Source of the DNA: SIG469 sp964541215
Lineage (GTDB): Bacteria > Bacillota > Clostridia > Oscillospirales > Oscillospiraceae
DNA: 10,373 nt
NCBI GenBank assembly: GCA_964541215.1
Contig: CAZIPP010000051.1
Span: 1 to 10,373 of the forward strand
Direction of reading: 5' to 3'
Below the pieces are notes generated by a model. The model did no database searches and was not told the DNA's origin. It saw only the letters and a program-made list of their open reading frames with translations. Below, piece after piece: positions 1 through 6,684 of this stretch; position 1 is the stretch's first letter; every line of letters begins with the position of its first letter. A program made the translations under genes and the position numbers.

Positions 1-25
1 AAAATAACAACCAGACAATAACGCA

Positions 26-55
26 AAACCCCCGGCTCAAAAGAGCCGGGGGTTT
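26..55 (-). terminator. Intrinsic terminator of ald
   Basis: A perfect 13-bp stem (AAACCCCCGGCTC paired with its complement) closes over a 4-base AAAA loop. In the minus direction the stem is followed by a short T run (TTTTGCG). It starts 15 bases after the ald stop codon, so it most likely ends ald transcription. The stem also ends in TTT on the plus strand, so it could act weakly in both directions. Confidence 0.9.
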
Positions 56-70
56 ATATGTAAGCTTTAA

Positions 71-1192
71 TTAGCCAATAGCTTCCTCAGCGGGAGTGTA
101 TTCCAGACCCTGAGCTTCAGCAACGGGCTGATAGGTCAGCTTGCCCTTGTAAACGTTGAGACCCTTCATGATAGCGGAGTCAGCCTTGCAAGCGCCTTCA
201 GCGCCCAGGTTGGCGATCTTCAGCAGGTAGGGCAGGGTAACGTTGGTCAGAGCGTAGGTAGCAGTACGGGGTACAGCACCGGGCATGTTAGCAACGGAGT
301 AACGAACGATGCCGTCTTCCTTGGTGTAGTAAGGATCAGCATGGGTGGTGATGCGGTCGATAGCTTCGATGGAGCCGCCCTGGTCGATAGCAACGTCGAT
401 CAGAACAGAACCGGGACGCATCTTAGCAACCATTTCGTTGGTTACGAGGATGGGAGTCTTGGCACCGGGAACCAGTACGCAGCCGATAACTACGTCAGCG
501 TTCTCAACAGCCTTGGCAATGTTCAGGGGGTTGGACATGAGAGTCTGGATTCTGGAGCCGAAGATATCGTCCAGATAAGCAAGACGGGTGGAGCTCATGT
601 CGATAACGGTAACGTTAGCGCCCATGCCGACAGCGATCTTAGCTGCGGAGGTACCGACGTTGCCGCCGCCGATGATAACTACATTGCCCTTTTCAACGCC
701 GGAAACACCCCAAAGCAGGATGCCTCTGCCGCCGCAGGTGTTCTCGAGGAGATGAGCACCGACCTGAACGGCCATACGGCCAGCGATTTCGGACATACAG
801 CCCAGCAGGGGCAGAGCACCGGTGGGCAGCTGAACGGTTTCGTAAGCGATACCGATGACCTTCTTCTCAAGAAGAGCCTTGGTCTGCTCGGGATCGGGAG
901 CAAGATGCAGGTAAGTGAAGAGGATCTGACCTTCGTGGAACAGATCGTATTCGGCTTCCAGAGGCTCCTTGACCTTAACGATCATTTCGCTTCTGTCGAA
1001 TACTTCCTTAGCGGTAGCAACGATCTCGGCACCGTAGCTGGCGTATTCTTCATCGGTGAAACCGGAGATGAGACCAGCGTTGGTTTCGATAAGTACGGTA
1101 TGGCCAGCCTTGACGCAGGAGTCTACGCCGGCGGGAGTCATAGAAACGCGGCCTTCCTGGGCCTTAATTTCCTTGGGTACACCTATAATCAT
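71..1192 (-). CDS. ald: Alanine dehydrogenase
   Basis: NAD-dependent L-alanine dehydrogenase, a cytosolic enzyme that interconverts L-alanine with pyruvate and ammonia. The 373-residue length is normal for the family. The N-terminal half has the pattern GVPKEIK...EGRV with Arg15, then Lys75 (VKVKEP) and His96 (TYLHLA). These match the substrate-binding and catalytic positions known from the Mycobacterium and Bacillus enzymes. The NAD-binding Rossmann fold has a GGGNVG glycine motif at 175-180 and Asp198 at the end of the next strand. Asp270 (DVAIDQGG) is the second catalytic residue. All key residues are present at the expected numbers, so the protein should be active. The ATG is preceded by GGAGG at 8 bases. 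The gene has its own promoter and terminator and is probably monocistronic. In sporeformers Ald commonly serves alanine catabolism or redox balance; the specific role here is inferred. Confidence 0.97.
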   Translation of the reverse strand: MIIGVPKEIKAQEGRVSMTPAGVDSCVKAGHTVLIETNAGLISGFTDEEYASYGAEIVATAKEVFDRSEMIVKVKEPLEAEYDLFHEGQILFTYLHLAPDPEQTKALLEKKVIGIAYETVQLPTGALPLLGCMSEIAGRMAVQVGAHLLENTCGGRGILLWGVSGVEKGNVVIIGGGNVGTSAAKIAVGMGANVTVIDMSSTRLAYLDDIFGSRIQTLMSNPLNIAKAVENADVVIGCVLVPGAKTPILVTNEMVAKMRPGSVLIDVAIDQGGSIEAIDRITTHADPYYTKEDGIVRYSVANMPGAVPRTATYALTNVTLPYLLKIANLGAEGACKADSAIMKGLNVYKGKLTYQPVAEAQGLEYTPAEEAIG

Positions 1193-1264
1193 GGTGTTAG
1201 CCTCCTTCAGTGATTTGGATGAATATGATTTGCAGCAGTATGCCTACGCACACCACCACAGTAC

Positions 1265-1293
1265 AGTATAGTTATCTATTCATGAAAAGTCAA
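1265..1293 (-). promoter_or_regulatory. Sigma-A promoter of ald
   Basis: Minus strand: TTGACT (1293-1288), 17-base spacer, TATACT (1270-1265); each box matches the consensus at 5 of 6 positions. The predicted start of transcription is near 1258, giving a leader of about 65 nt. The leader contains a small possible hairpin (GTGTGC, loop GTAG, GCATAC), too weak to call a regulator. Confidence 0.8.
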
Positions 1294-1329
1294 TGGAGAT
1301 TTTGAAAAAATAGACAAATATAGCGCCAC

Positions 1330-1848
1330 CTAAACAAATAACGACCATATCAGATCAGCGTGGGAAGCTTCTTCTTCCGCAAGGCATAAGAACAGTTTTT
1401 TCAGTCTTTCATCCCCTGCTTTCTCAGCAGCCCGAAGATACTCCTGATGTCCCTTTTTCTCTTCGTGATACCGCTGACGCAGCACGTCTGTAAAGCAGCA
1501 TATCTTGGGGAGCTCCGCAGGCACTGTGCAGGGATGCTTCCCAGTCATGATGAAATAGGCCGCCTCCAGCTTTCTGGCGTGGCAGGCTTCTGCCGCTCCT
1601 ATGGACGCAAGGCAGCGCATTTCCGATTTAGTCCTTCCCTTGCGTGAAAGAGCCATATAGCAGCATTTGTCTTTCAATTCACTTTCTATGAATTTAAGAA
1701 TGTCCTTATCACTTATCTCTGCACAGGACGCCTCAACCCTTTTTGCAGCTTCTTTGCGCACCTCGGGATAAGGATCCATATTGGGCAGTACCCTCTGCCA
1801 GACAGCGTCACAGCGCAGAGTGTCTTCCGCAATACCGTATGAACTCAA
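1330..1848 (-). CDS. Ferritin-like (rubrerythrin-type) di-iron protein
   Basis: A small soluble protein whose last 120 residues look like a four-helix ferritin/rubrerythrin-type bundle. Counting from the upstream ATG at 1857, candidate iron ligands are Glu60 in helix 1 (IESELKDK), the E-x-x-H pair Glu90/His93 (AAEACHARKLEAAY), Glu132 or Glu133 in helix 3 (RYHEEKKGHQEY), and Glu163/His166 in helix 4 (EEEASHADL). There is no rubredoxin-like CxxC iron site, so it is not a full rubrerythrin. The first 50 residues carry the motif W-x-x-V-x-P-x-x-DPYPEVR, which I recall from similar unnamed proteins of Oscillospirales. A peroxide or oxygen detoxification role, or iron binding, is inferred. The AAAGGA box directly abuts the ATG at 1857 but sits 9 bases before the TTG at 1848, so the TTG (172 residues) is preferred. 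It is probably co-transcribed behind the LOG-family gene. Confidence 0.75.
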   Translation of the reverse strand: MSSYGIAEDTLRCDAVWQRVLPNMDPYPEVRKEAAKRVEASCAEISDKDILKFIESELKDKCCYMALSRKGRTKSEMRCLASIGAAEACHARKLEAAYFIMTGKHPCTVPAELPKICCFTDVLRQRYHEEKKGHQEYLRAAEKAGDERLKKLFLCLAEEEASHADLIWSLFV

Positions 1849-1932
1849 AACGATCATTCCTTTCCGTTTTCTTATTCATACCAATATATGCAGCTTCCCA
1901 TTAACGGGAGATTGTTCTCTGTATATTTTCAA

Positions 1933-2472
1933 TTATTTCTCGTTTTCAAGATATTCAAGCACCGTTTTTGGATCAGTCAAGACCCTGAAAAGTCCCATCG
2001 CTCTCCGGGAGATGAACCCTTCCGAAACGGCGCTTTCCAGCGCAGCTATAAGGCTGTTGAAATACCCCTGCGTGTTCAAAACCGCAATGGGTTTGTCATA
2101 CTGCCCCAGCTGTTTAAGTGTCAGGATCTCAAAAAACTCATCAAAGGTCCCAAGACCTCCCGGAACCATTACGCAGCCATCGGAAAGTTCCTCCATGCGC
2201 TGTTTTCGTTCACGCATGGTGGCTGTTCGTATAAGCTCATCGCAGCCCGAAAACAGTTCGCCGTCCACATTGAAAAAACCCGGAGCAATTCCGATGATCT
2301 TCCCGCCAAAAGCATATACTCCCCTTGCCACTGCGCCCATCATTCCATTGGCTCCGCCGCCAAAAACAAGTCCGTGCCCTCTCTGAGCCATAAGCTCTCC
2401 CAACTGTTCCCCGGCTTTTATGTAAGCATTGCTGATATCGTTGCTGGATGCTCCGTATACACAGATGTTCAT
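1933..2472 (-). CDS. LOG-family nucleoside 5'-monophosphate phosphoribohydrolase (TIGR00730 type)
   Basis: A cytosolic Rossmann-like protein of 179 residues, typical for this family. Plant LOG and several bacterial homologues release the base from cytokinin riboside 5'-monophosphates or from AMP-like nucleotides. Family marks are the N-terminal strand MNICVYGASS, the glycine-rich GLVFGGGANGMMGAVA at 34-49, the arginine-rich MRERKQRM at 86-93, and the signature PGGLGTFDE at 104-112, where Glu112 and the neighbouring glycines form the active site. All signature residues are intact. The ATG is supported by GAGG 7 bases upstream. It lies 53 bp behind the ABC exporter gene and ahead of the ferritin-like gene on the same strand, which suggests co-transcription but gives no clear functional link. 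The substrate cannot be read from the sequence. The 'lysine decarboxylase' label sometimes given to this family would be wrong. Confidence 0.9.
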   Translation of the reverse strand: MNICVYGASSNDISNAYIKAGEQLGELMAQRGHGLVFGGGANGMMGAVARGVYAFGGKIIGIAPGFFNVDGELFSGCDELIRTATMRERKQRMEELSDGCVMVPGGLGTFDEFFEILTLKQLGQYDKPIAVLNTQGYFNSLIAALESAVSEGFISRRAMGLFRVLTDPKTVLEYLENEK

Positions 2473-2525
2473 TATATCACCTCAGTTGATTTTACGCACA
2501 GTATATGCTGCCGGCACGACCATTG

Positions 2526-4292
2526 TTACTGTTCGGAGCTGACCATTCTGTCCAGCTGTTCAATGGTCTCAAACTGCATACGGTAGTATCTGGCATAGGT
2601 ACCGTTGAGCCGAAGCAGCTCATCATGCGTACCCTTTTCACGGATACCGTCATCACCGATAACGATTATCTCATCAGCGCCCCTGATGGTGCTGAGGCGG
2701 TGAGCAATGACGATGGTGGTCCTGTTTTGGCTCAGTCTTTCGAGCGATGCCTGAATGTAGCGTTCGCTTTCATTATCCAGCGCAGAGGTGGCTTCGTCCA
2801 GTATGAGCACAGGAGGATTCTTCAAAAACACTCTTGCAATGGCAATACGCTGTTTCTGACCGCCGGAAAGACGGGTTCCGCGTTCGCCCACATAGGTATC
2901 GTAGCCATGTTCAAGGCTCATTACGAAATCGTGGATGCCCGCATCCTTTGCAGCCTGTATTATCTGTTCTTCAGTGGCGTCCGGGTCACCATAAGCGATA
3001 TTCTCACGAATGCTTCCCGCAAACATATAAACATCCTGCTGGACGATGCCGATGGCACGGCGCAGTGATTTGAGAGTATAGTCCCGAATGTCTCTTCCGT
3101 CAATTGTGATGCGTCCGGCTGCAACATCGTAAAATCTGGGCAGCAGCGAGCAAATGGTAGTCTTGCCGCCGCCGGAAGGTCCCACGAGCGCAATGGTCTT
3201 GCCGGCAGGCACGGAAATACTTACATTGTCAAGCACCGTAACTCCGTCCTCATAGCCGAAGGAAACGTTTTCGTATTCTATATTGCCAACGACCTTTTCC
3301 AGCGGCAGCGCTTCCCGCTTCTCCTGAACGTCAGGTTCGGTATCCAGTATCTCAAGGAAACGCACAAAGCCCGCAAAGCCCTTTTGGAAGGTCTCGGTAA
3401 AGTTGATAAGTGTCTCGATGGGTCCGAGGAAAACGGAAATATACAGCGCAAAAATGGCCAGCTCCGTCACCTGCAAAGTACCGTTCGCAATGAACCAGCC
3501 GCCGCTTACAAGCACAGTCGCATACAGCATTCCCTGAAAAAAGCTGTTGCCGCCATGGAAAAGTCCCATGAACATATAGCTGTGTTCCTTGGACTTTTTA
3601 AAAGCTTCATTGGCGATGGAGAACTTTTTGCGCTCAACATCCTCATTGGCAAAGGTCTGTACCACACGAATACCCGCAAGGCTGTCCTGAACCTCCGCGT
3701 TGACATCGGCAATCTTTTTCCGGTTGTCCATGAAAACCGCCTGCATCTTCTTCTGACGGGCAACAGCAAAAGCCACCATCACCAAAGTAACAGCCACAAG
3801 AATGAGCGTCATTTTAACATTTATGGTCATCAGCATCACAAAAGAGCCGATGATCTTTAAAGAGCAGATGAGAAGATTTTCCGGACCGTGGTGAGCCAGC
3901 TCGGAGATGTCGAACAGGTCTGTTACAAGACGGGACATCATCTCACCGGTATTGTTCTGATCAAAATAGGAAAACGACAGACGAGTATACTGATCAAACA
4001 GATCCCGACGCATGTCTTTCTCCATCCATGTACCCATCCAGTGACCGTAAGATGTAACAAAAAACTGGCAGAAAGTGCGGACAAGGTACATGATGACCAG
4101 CGCCAGCGCCAGCAGTCCAAGGACGCTGAGTATGCGTTCTCTTCCCTCGGTGAACACACCTCCTGTGAGCATATTAAGCAGCTGCGGGAATGCCAGGTCA
4201 ACGGCAGACAGTATCATCGCGCAGAGAAGGTCAAGAAAAAACAGTGTCTTATACGGCGCATAATACTTTATAAATCTTCGTATAGGTTTCAA
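2526..4292 (-). CDS. ABC exporter half-transporter (fused membrane and ATPase domains)
   Basis: A type I (MsbA/Sav1866/BmrA-like) ABC exporter subunit that should work as a dimer in the cytoplasmic membrane, driving export of a lipid, drug or peptide by ATP hydrolysis. Numbered from the TTG start, the six-helix membrane domain covers about residues 1-310 and the ATPase about 335-570. The ATPase has Walker A GPSGGGKTT (371-379), the Q-loop IVQQD (about 416-420), the signature LSGGQ (475-479), Walker B VLILDE (495-500) ending in the catalytic glutamate, and the H-loop histidine (531). All are intact. The frame is open further upstream to an ATG at 4343, but a GGAGGG box ends 7 bases before the TTG at 4292, and the predicted promoter lies inside the upstream extension, so TTG (588 residues) is chosen. 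Some such exporters are heterodimeric; no partner gene is next to it, so a homodimer is assumed. The substrate is unknown. Confidence 0.93.
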   Translation of the reverse strand: MKPIRRFIKYYAPYKTLFFLDLLCAMILSAVDLAFPQLLNMLTGGVFTEGRERILSVLGLLALALVIMYLVRTFCQFFVTSYGHWMGTWMEKDMRRDLFDQYTRLSFSYFDQNNTGEMMSRLVTDLFDISELAHHGPENLLICSLKIIGSFVMLMTINVKMTLILVAVTLVMVAFAVARQKKMQAVFMDNRKKIADVNAEVQDSLAGIRVVQTFANEDVERKKFSIANEAFKKSKEHSYMFMGLFHGGNSFFQGMLYATVLVSGGWFIANGTLQVTELAIFALYISVFLGPIETLINFTETFQKGFAGFVRFLEILDTEPDVQEKREALPLEKVVGNIEYENVSFGYEDGVTVLDNVSISVPAGKTIALVGPSGGGKTTICSLLPRFYDVAAGRITIDGRDIRDYTLKSLRRAIGIVQQDVYMFAGSIRENIAYGDPDATEEQIIQAAKDAGIHDFVMSLEHGYDTYVGERGTRLSGGQKQRIAIARVFLKNPPVLILDEATSALDNESERYIQASLERLSQNRTTIVIAHRLSTIRGADEIIVIGDDGIREKGTHDELLRLNGTYARYYRMQFETIEQLDRMVSSEQ

Positions 4293-4299
4293 GTCATTT

Positions 4300-4305
4300 C
4301 CCTCC
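4300..4305 (-). promoter_or_regulatory. Ribosome binding site deciding the TTG start of the ABC exporter
   Basis: GGAGGG on the minus strand, 7 bases before TTG at 4292. It overlaps the in-frame ATG at 4307-4305, which therefore cannot be served by it. No comparable box stands before the ATG at 4343. Confidence 0.75.
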
Positions 4306-4331
4306 ATCGATAAACTTTGGCATGATGTATC

Positions 4332-4360
4332 AGTATACAACAAATCCCACCCTGCCGCAA
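4332..4360 (-). promoter_or_regulatory. Candidate sigma-A promoter of the ABC exporter operon
   Basis: Minus strand: TTGCGG (4360-4355), 17-base spacer, TATACT (4337-4332). The -10 box is good; the -35 box matches only at TTG. The predicted transcript would start near 4325, about 33 nt before the TTG start. The -35 box lies in the loop of the hairpin at 4344-4375, so the upstream gene's terminator and this promoter share bases. Confidence 0.5.
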
Positions 4361-4375
4361 GGGAGAGGGTGGGGT
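4344..4375 (-). terminator. Hairpin after the Cro/C1-type regulator gene, probable terminator
   Basis: Inverted repeat CCCACCCT / AGGGTGGG (4346-4353 and 4366-4373), extended to 10 pairs with one G-T and one A-T pair, loop of 12 bases. It begins 5 bases after the regulator stop codon. In the minus direction it is followed by ATTTGTTGT, a weak T tract, so termination may be partial. The sequence resembles short GC-rich palindromes dispersed in many clostridial genomes; whether this one is repeated elsewhere cannot be seen here. Confidence 0.6.
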
Positions 4376-4379
4376 ATGG

Positions 4380-4604
4380 TCATTTTTCAGGGGGTACAAA
4401 CTCAAGCAAGTCGCCTATATCACATTGAAAAACAGTACATATTCTTGCCAGAACATCGGTGTCCAGCCTTGTTATCTCATTTTTGCAGTAATTATTTATC
4501 TGTGACCTTTGCATTTCTGCCCGATGGCTCAGTTTGTTTTTGCTCATTCCCGATTTCTCGATAAGCTTATCCAGTTTAATAACTATTTTCCCATATTGTT
4601 CCAC
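4380..4604 (-). CDS. Small Cro/C1-type helix-turn-helix transcriptional regulator
   Basis: A 74-residue DNA-binding protein consisting of little more than one XRE-type helix-turn-helix domain (about residues 8-66). Visible features are IKLDKLIEKSGMSKNKLSHRAEMQRSQINNYCKN-type helices 1-3, followed by the family's typical ending DVLARICTVFQCDIGDLLEFVPPE. This shape matches the YozG-like class of short regulators common in Firmicutes. An open frame extends to 4679, but an AGGAG box lies 7 bases before the GTG at 4604, making GTG the likely start; the upstream extension (25 residues) looks unlike the family and covers the promoter region. It is divergent from the small Spo0A-C-like gene and shares an intergenic region with repeated TTAGA(A/C) motifs, so it may repress itself and its neighbour. 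That regulatory role is inferred. The DNA target and any ligand are unknown. Confidence 0.85.
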   Translation of the reverse strand: MEQYGKIVIKLDKLIEKSGMSKNKLSHRAEMQRSQINNYCKNEITRLDTDVLARICTVFQCDIGDLLEFVPPEK

Positions 4605-4611
4605 ACCAATA

Positions 4612-4616
4612 CTCCT
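4612..4616 (-). promoter_or_regulatory. Ribosome binding site deciding the GTG start of the regulator
   Basis: AGGAG on the minus strand, 7 bases before GTG at 4604. No comparable site precedes the ATG at 4679. Confidence 0.75.
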
Positions 4617-4636
4617 GTCTATGTCATATAGTGTCG

Positions 4637-4664
4637 ATTTTACACGAACGAATTCGATTGACAC
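4637..4664 (-). promoter_or_regulatory. Weak candidate promoter of the Cro/C1-type regulator
   Basis: Minus strand: GTGTCA (4664-4659), 16-base spacer, TAAAAT (4642-4637). The -10 matches 5 of 6, the -35 only 4 of 6. It would overlap the -35 box of the plus-strand promoter almost exactly, so the two promoters would compete. It is the best I could find for this gene, but is not strong. Confidence 0.3.
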
Positions 4665-4687
4665 AGATAGTTTAGACAAGTTAGAAT
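4658..4687 (+). promoter_or_regulatory. Sigma-A promoter of the Spo0A-C-like small gene
   Basis: Perfect -35 TTGACA (4658-4663), 18-base spacer, TAGAAT -10 (4682-4687, 5 of 6). The predicted start is near 4694, giving a leader of about 60 nt. The -10 box overlaps one of the repeated TTAGA(A/C) motifs. Confidence 0.7.
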
Positions 4688-4719
4688 CAATATATAAGTT
4701 CTAATATTTCTTGTTAGAC
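4672..4719. repeat. Four TTAGA(A/C) hexamers, candidate operator
   Basis: TTAGAC (4672-4677), TTAGAA (4681-4686), TTCTAA (4699-4704, the same motif inverted) and TTAGAC (4714-4719). The middle pair forms a perfect 6-bp inverted repeat with a 12-base gap. The copies lie in the spacer, on the -10 box and just after the predicted transcription start of the plus-strand gene, as repressor sites often do. The adjacent Cro/C1-type protein is the natural candidate binder, but that is inferred. Confidence 0.45.
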
Positions 4720-4755
4720 TTCTTACACATAAGATACAAAAAAGGATGATTGAAT

Positions 4756-4986
4756 ATGGATAAGTCTTACGCATATCGCGCACTTGAAACAACCGCCATG
4801 ATAAATGGCGTTGACCTTCAGAATGTAATTGATGAGATCACTGCCGCCATCGCTGAGGCGCGGAAAAGCAGCGACAACAGCGCAAAAGCTTTTTGGGAAA
4901 ACCTGTCTGACGGAGACACCGTTCCCACTCCCCAGCAGTTGATAGAGTACATCACAGAGCAGTTAGTTTCGCCGCTCTCATTATAG
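4756..4986 (+). CDS. Small protein resembling the Spo0A C-terminal domain
   Basis: A 76-residue acidic, soluble protein. Residues 10-34 (ALETTAMINGVD...VIDEITAAIAEA) and the ending PTPQQLIEYITEQL (58-70) recall the last part of the Spo0A effector domain, where helices around the recognition helix read roughly x-x-V-x-x-A-I-x-x-A-I and then KPTNSEFIAMIADKL. Short stand-alone proteins with this pattern, often with a conserved Trp before the PT motif (here FWENL at 46-50), are annotated in clostridia as Spo0A C-terminal domain-containing. It has no phosphoacceptor domain. The conserved DNA-contacting residues are not clearly kept, so DNA binding is uncertain. ATG at 4756 is chosen because AAAGGA ends 9 bases before it; the in-frame TTG at 4750 is only 3 bases from that box. 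It is a single-gene unit between a good promoter and a strong terminator. Function unknown. Confidence 0.6.
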   Translation: MDKSYAYRALETTAMINGVDLQNVIDEITAAIAEARKSSDNSAKAFWENLSDGDTVPTPQQLIEYITEQLVSPLSL

Positions 4987-4994
4987 TAAACGCA

Positions 4995-5035
4995 AAAAGG
5001 CTGTTGCTAAAGCATCACTAAAGCAACAGCCTTTT
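4995..5035. terminator. Bidirectional terminator between the Spo0A-C-like gene and rny
   Basis: Perfect 14-bp stem AAAAGGCTGTTGCT / AGCAACAGCCTTTT with a 13-base loop. On the plus side it runs into TTTTATTTTTATTTT; on the minus side into TTTTTGCG. It starts 8 bases after one stop codon and ends 4 bases before the other, so it serves both convergent genes. Confidence 0.9.
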
Positions 5036-5039
5036 ATTT

Positions 5040-6596
5040 TTATTTTGCGTAATCTACAGCCTTGGTCTCACGGATGATGTTTACCTTGATCTGACCGGGG
5101 TACTCAAGCTCGTCTTCCAGCTTCTTTGCGATATCGCGCGCCAGAAGGATCATGCTGTCTTCGGATACCTCTTCGGGCTTGACCATGATACGAACTTCAC
5201 GACCTGCCTGAATAGCATAGGATTTATCGACTCCGGGGAAAGAACCGGTGATCTCCTCAAGCTTTTCAAGACGCTTGATGTAGTTTTCCAGATTCTCTCT
5301 GCGAGCTCCGGGACGGGCAGCGGAAATAGCATCGGCCGCCTGAACAAGACATGCAATAACAGTCTTGGCTTCCACATCGCCATGATGAGCCTCAATAGCG
5401 TGGATGACCTGGGGAGATTCCTTATACTTTCTGGCAAGCTCCACGCCGATGGAAACATGGGAACCTTCCATTTCGTGGTCAACAGCCTTGCCAAGGTCAT
5501 GGAGCAGACCCGCACGCTTTGCCAGGGTGACATCTTCGCCCAGCTCAGCAGCCATAAGTCCTGCAATATGAGCGACCTCGATGGAGTGGTTCAGCACGTT
5601 CTGACCATAGCTTGTACGGTATTTCTGACGTCCCAGCAGCTTGACCAGCTCTCCATGGAGACCGTGGATACCGGTCTCGAAAGTAGCTCTTTCGCCTTCG
5701 GATTTGATGGTGTGTTCCACTTCCCTGCGGGACTTTTCATACATTTCCTCAATGCGGGTGGGATGGATACGACCATCGGCGATAAGCTTTTCAAGGGTCA
5801 GGCGGGCGATCTCACGACGCACGGGGTCGAAGCTGGAAAGGGTGATGGCTTCGGGGGTATCGTCGATAATAAGATCGACACCGGTAAGGGTCTCGATGGA
5901 ACGGATGTTGCGGCCTTCGCGACCGATGATGCGTCCCTTCATTTCGTCGTTGGGCAAAGGCACAACGGAAACGGTGGTTTCTGCTGCGTGATCGGCTGCA
6001 CAGCGCTGGATGGCGGTGGCAATGATCTCTCTTGCACGCTGATCGGATTCTTCTTTCAGCTGAGTCTCGATCTCCATGATCTTCATGGCAGTTTCGTGAC
6101 GAACCTCAGTTTCAACGTTCTTGATGATGTATTCCTTGGCTTCTTCAACAGTCAGCCCGGAAATCTTTTCAAGCATCTTCAGCTGACTTGCCTTGATCTC
6201 TTTTACCTCCTGGTTCAGAGCATCGGCATTTGAAAGCTTTTTGTTGAGGGATTCCTCTTTCTTTTCGATGGCTTCGGTCTTCTTGTCCAGATTCTCTTCC
6301 TTCTGCTGCAGACGGCGTTCCTGTTTCTGAACATCGGACCTGCGTTCCTTGATCTCTTTTTCAGCCTCGGAACGGCTTTTGTGGATCTCTTCCTTTGCCT
6401 CCAGCAGCATTTCACGCTGCTTGCTTTCGGCGTTTTTGATGGATTCGTTGATTATTCTCTTTGCTTCTTCTTCCGCACTGGATATCTCTTTTTCAGCAAC
6501 TCTCTTGCGGTAATTGACCGCAATCGGGAACATAATCAAAGCACCTATAACTAAACCGGCCAAAGCCGAAAGGATCGCTATTAATGTTGGTGACAT
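5040..6596 (-). CDS. rny: Ribonuclease Y
   Basis: Membrane-anchored endoribonuclease that starts mRNA decay and processing in many Firmicutes. The 518-residue length is normal. The order of parts is a single N-terminal membrane helix (about residues 4-27), a long charged coiled coil (about 30-200, rich in E, K, Q and R), a KH RNA-binding domain with GRIIGREGRN (221-230), and an HD hydrolase domain with the metal-binding HD pair His366/Asp367 (LLHDLGK), preceded by His337 (LNHSIEVA) and followed by HH at 404-405 (EAHHGD). All motifs are intact. The ATG is preceded by GGAGG at 12 bases, a slightly long spacing, but no better in-frame start exists and the membrane helix begins at once. The gene has its own promoter, a structured leader and a shared terminator. 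It is divergent from spoIIP and probably monocistronic. Confidence 0.98.
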   Translation of the reverse strand: MSPTLIAILSALAGLVIGALIMFPIAVNYRKRVAEKEISSAEEEAKRIINESIKNAESKQREMLLEAKEEIHKSRSEAEKEIKERRSDVQKQERRLQQKEENLDKKTEAIEKKEESLNKKLSNADALNQEVKEIKASQLKMLEKISGLTVEEAKEYIIKNVETEVRHETAMKIMEIETQLKEESDQRAREIIATAIQRCAADHAAETTVSVVPLPNDEMKGRIIGREGRNIRSIETLTGVDLIIDDTPEAITLSSFDPVRREIARLTLEKLIADGRIHPTRIEEMYEKSRREVEHTIKSEGERATFETGIHGLHGELVKLLGRQKYRTSYGQNVLNHSIEVAHIAGLMAAELGEDVTLAKRAGLLHDLGKAVDHEMEGSHVSIGVELARKYKESPQVIHAIEAHHGDVEAKTVIACLVQAADAISAARPGARRENLENYIKRLEKLEEITGSFPGVDKSYAIQAGREVRIMVKPEEVSEDSMILLARDIAKKLEDELEYPGQIKVNIIRETKAVDYAK

Positions 6597-6637
6597 GTCA
6601 GGCTATTACCTCCTTTACTATATATTAAAGAAAATAC

Positions 6638-6668
6638 GGCGCCGCATCGATCAGGATGGAGCGACACC
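6638..6668 (-). promoter_or_regulatory. Hairpin with U-rich tract in the rny leader
   Basis: In the minus-strand RNA, GGUGUCGC (6668-6661) can pair along its full 8 bases with GCGGCGCC (6645-6638), including two G-U pairs. The 15-base loop can add a small inner AUC/GAU stem. It is followed by GUAUUUUCUUUAAU and, 12 bases later, by the AGGAGG box of rny. It could be a leaky terminator or a stabilising or processing structure; folding was judged by eye. Confidence 0.4.
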
Positions 6669-6684
6669 AGATTATTCCGAGTTT

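Noticed and set aside
341..1213. Long open frame on the plus strand opposite ald (290 codons)
   Set aside because: It is antisense to a well-conserved ald gene, its protein resembles nothing known, and it has no ribosome binding site. It is a by-product of ald codon use.
2500..2528. TATACT between the ABC exporter and the LOG-family gene as a promoter
   Set aside because: The hexamer at the right spacing (TAACAA) is a poor -35 box; co-transcription with the exporter is simpler.
4632..4638. TGTCGAT, one mismatch from a Spo0A box (TGNCGAA), near the regulator promoter
   Set aside because: A one-mismatch hit of such a short motif is expected about once in this interval by chance, so it does not support Spo0A control.
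5382..6233. Long open frame on the plus strand opposite rny (283 codons)
   Set aside because: It is the complement of the conserved KH and HD coding region; low-complexity Gly/Asp/His-rich translation and no start signals.
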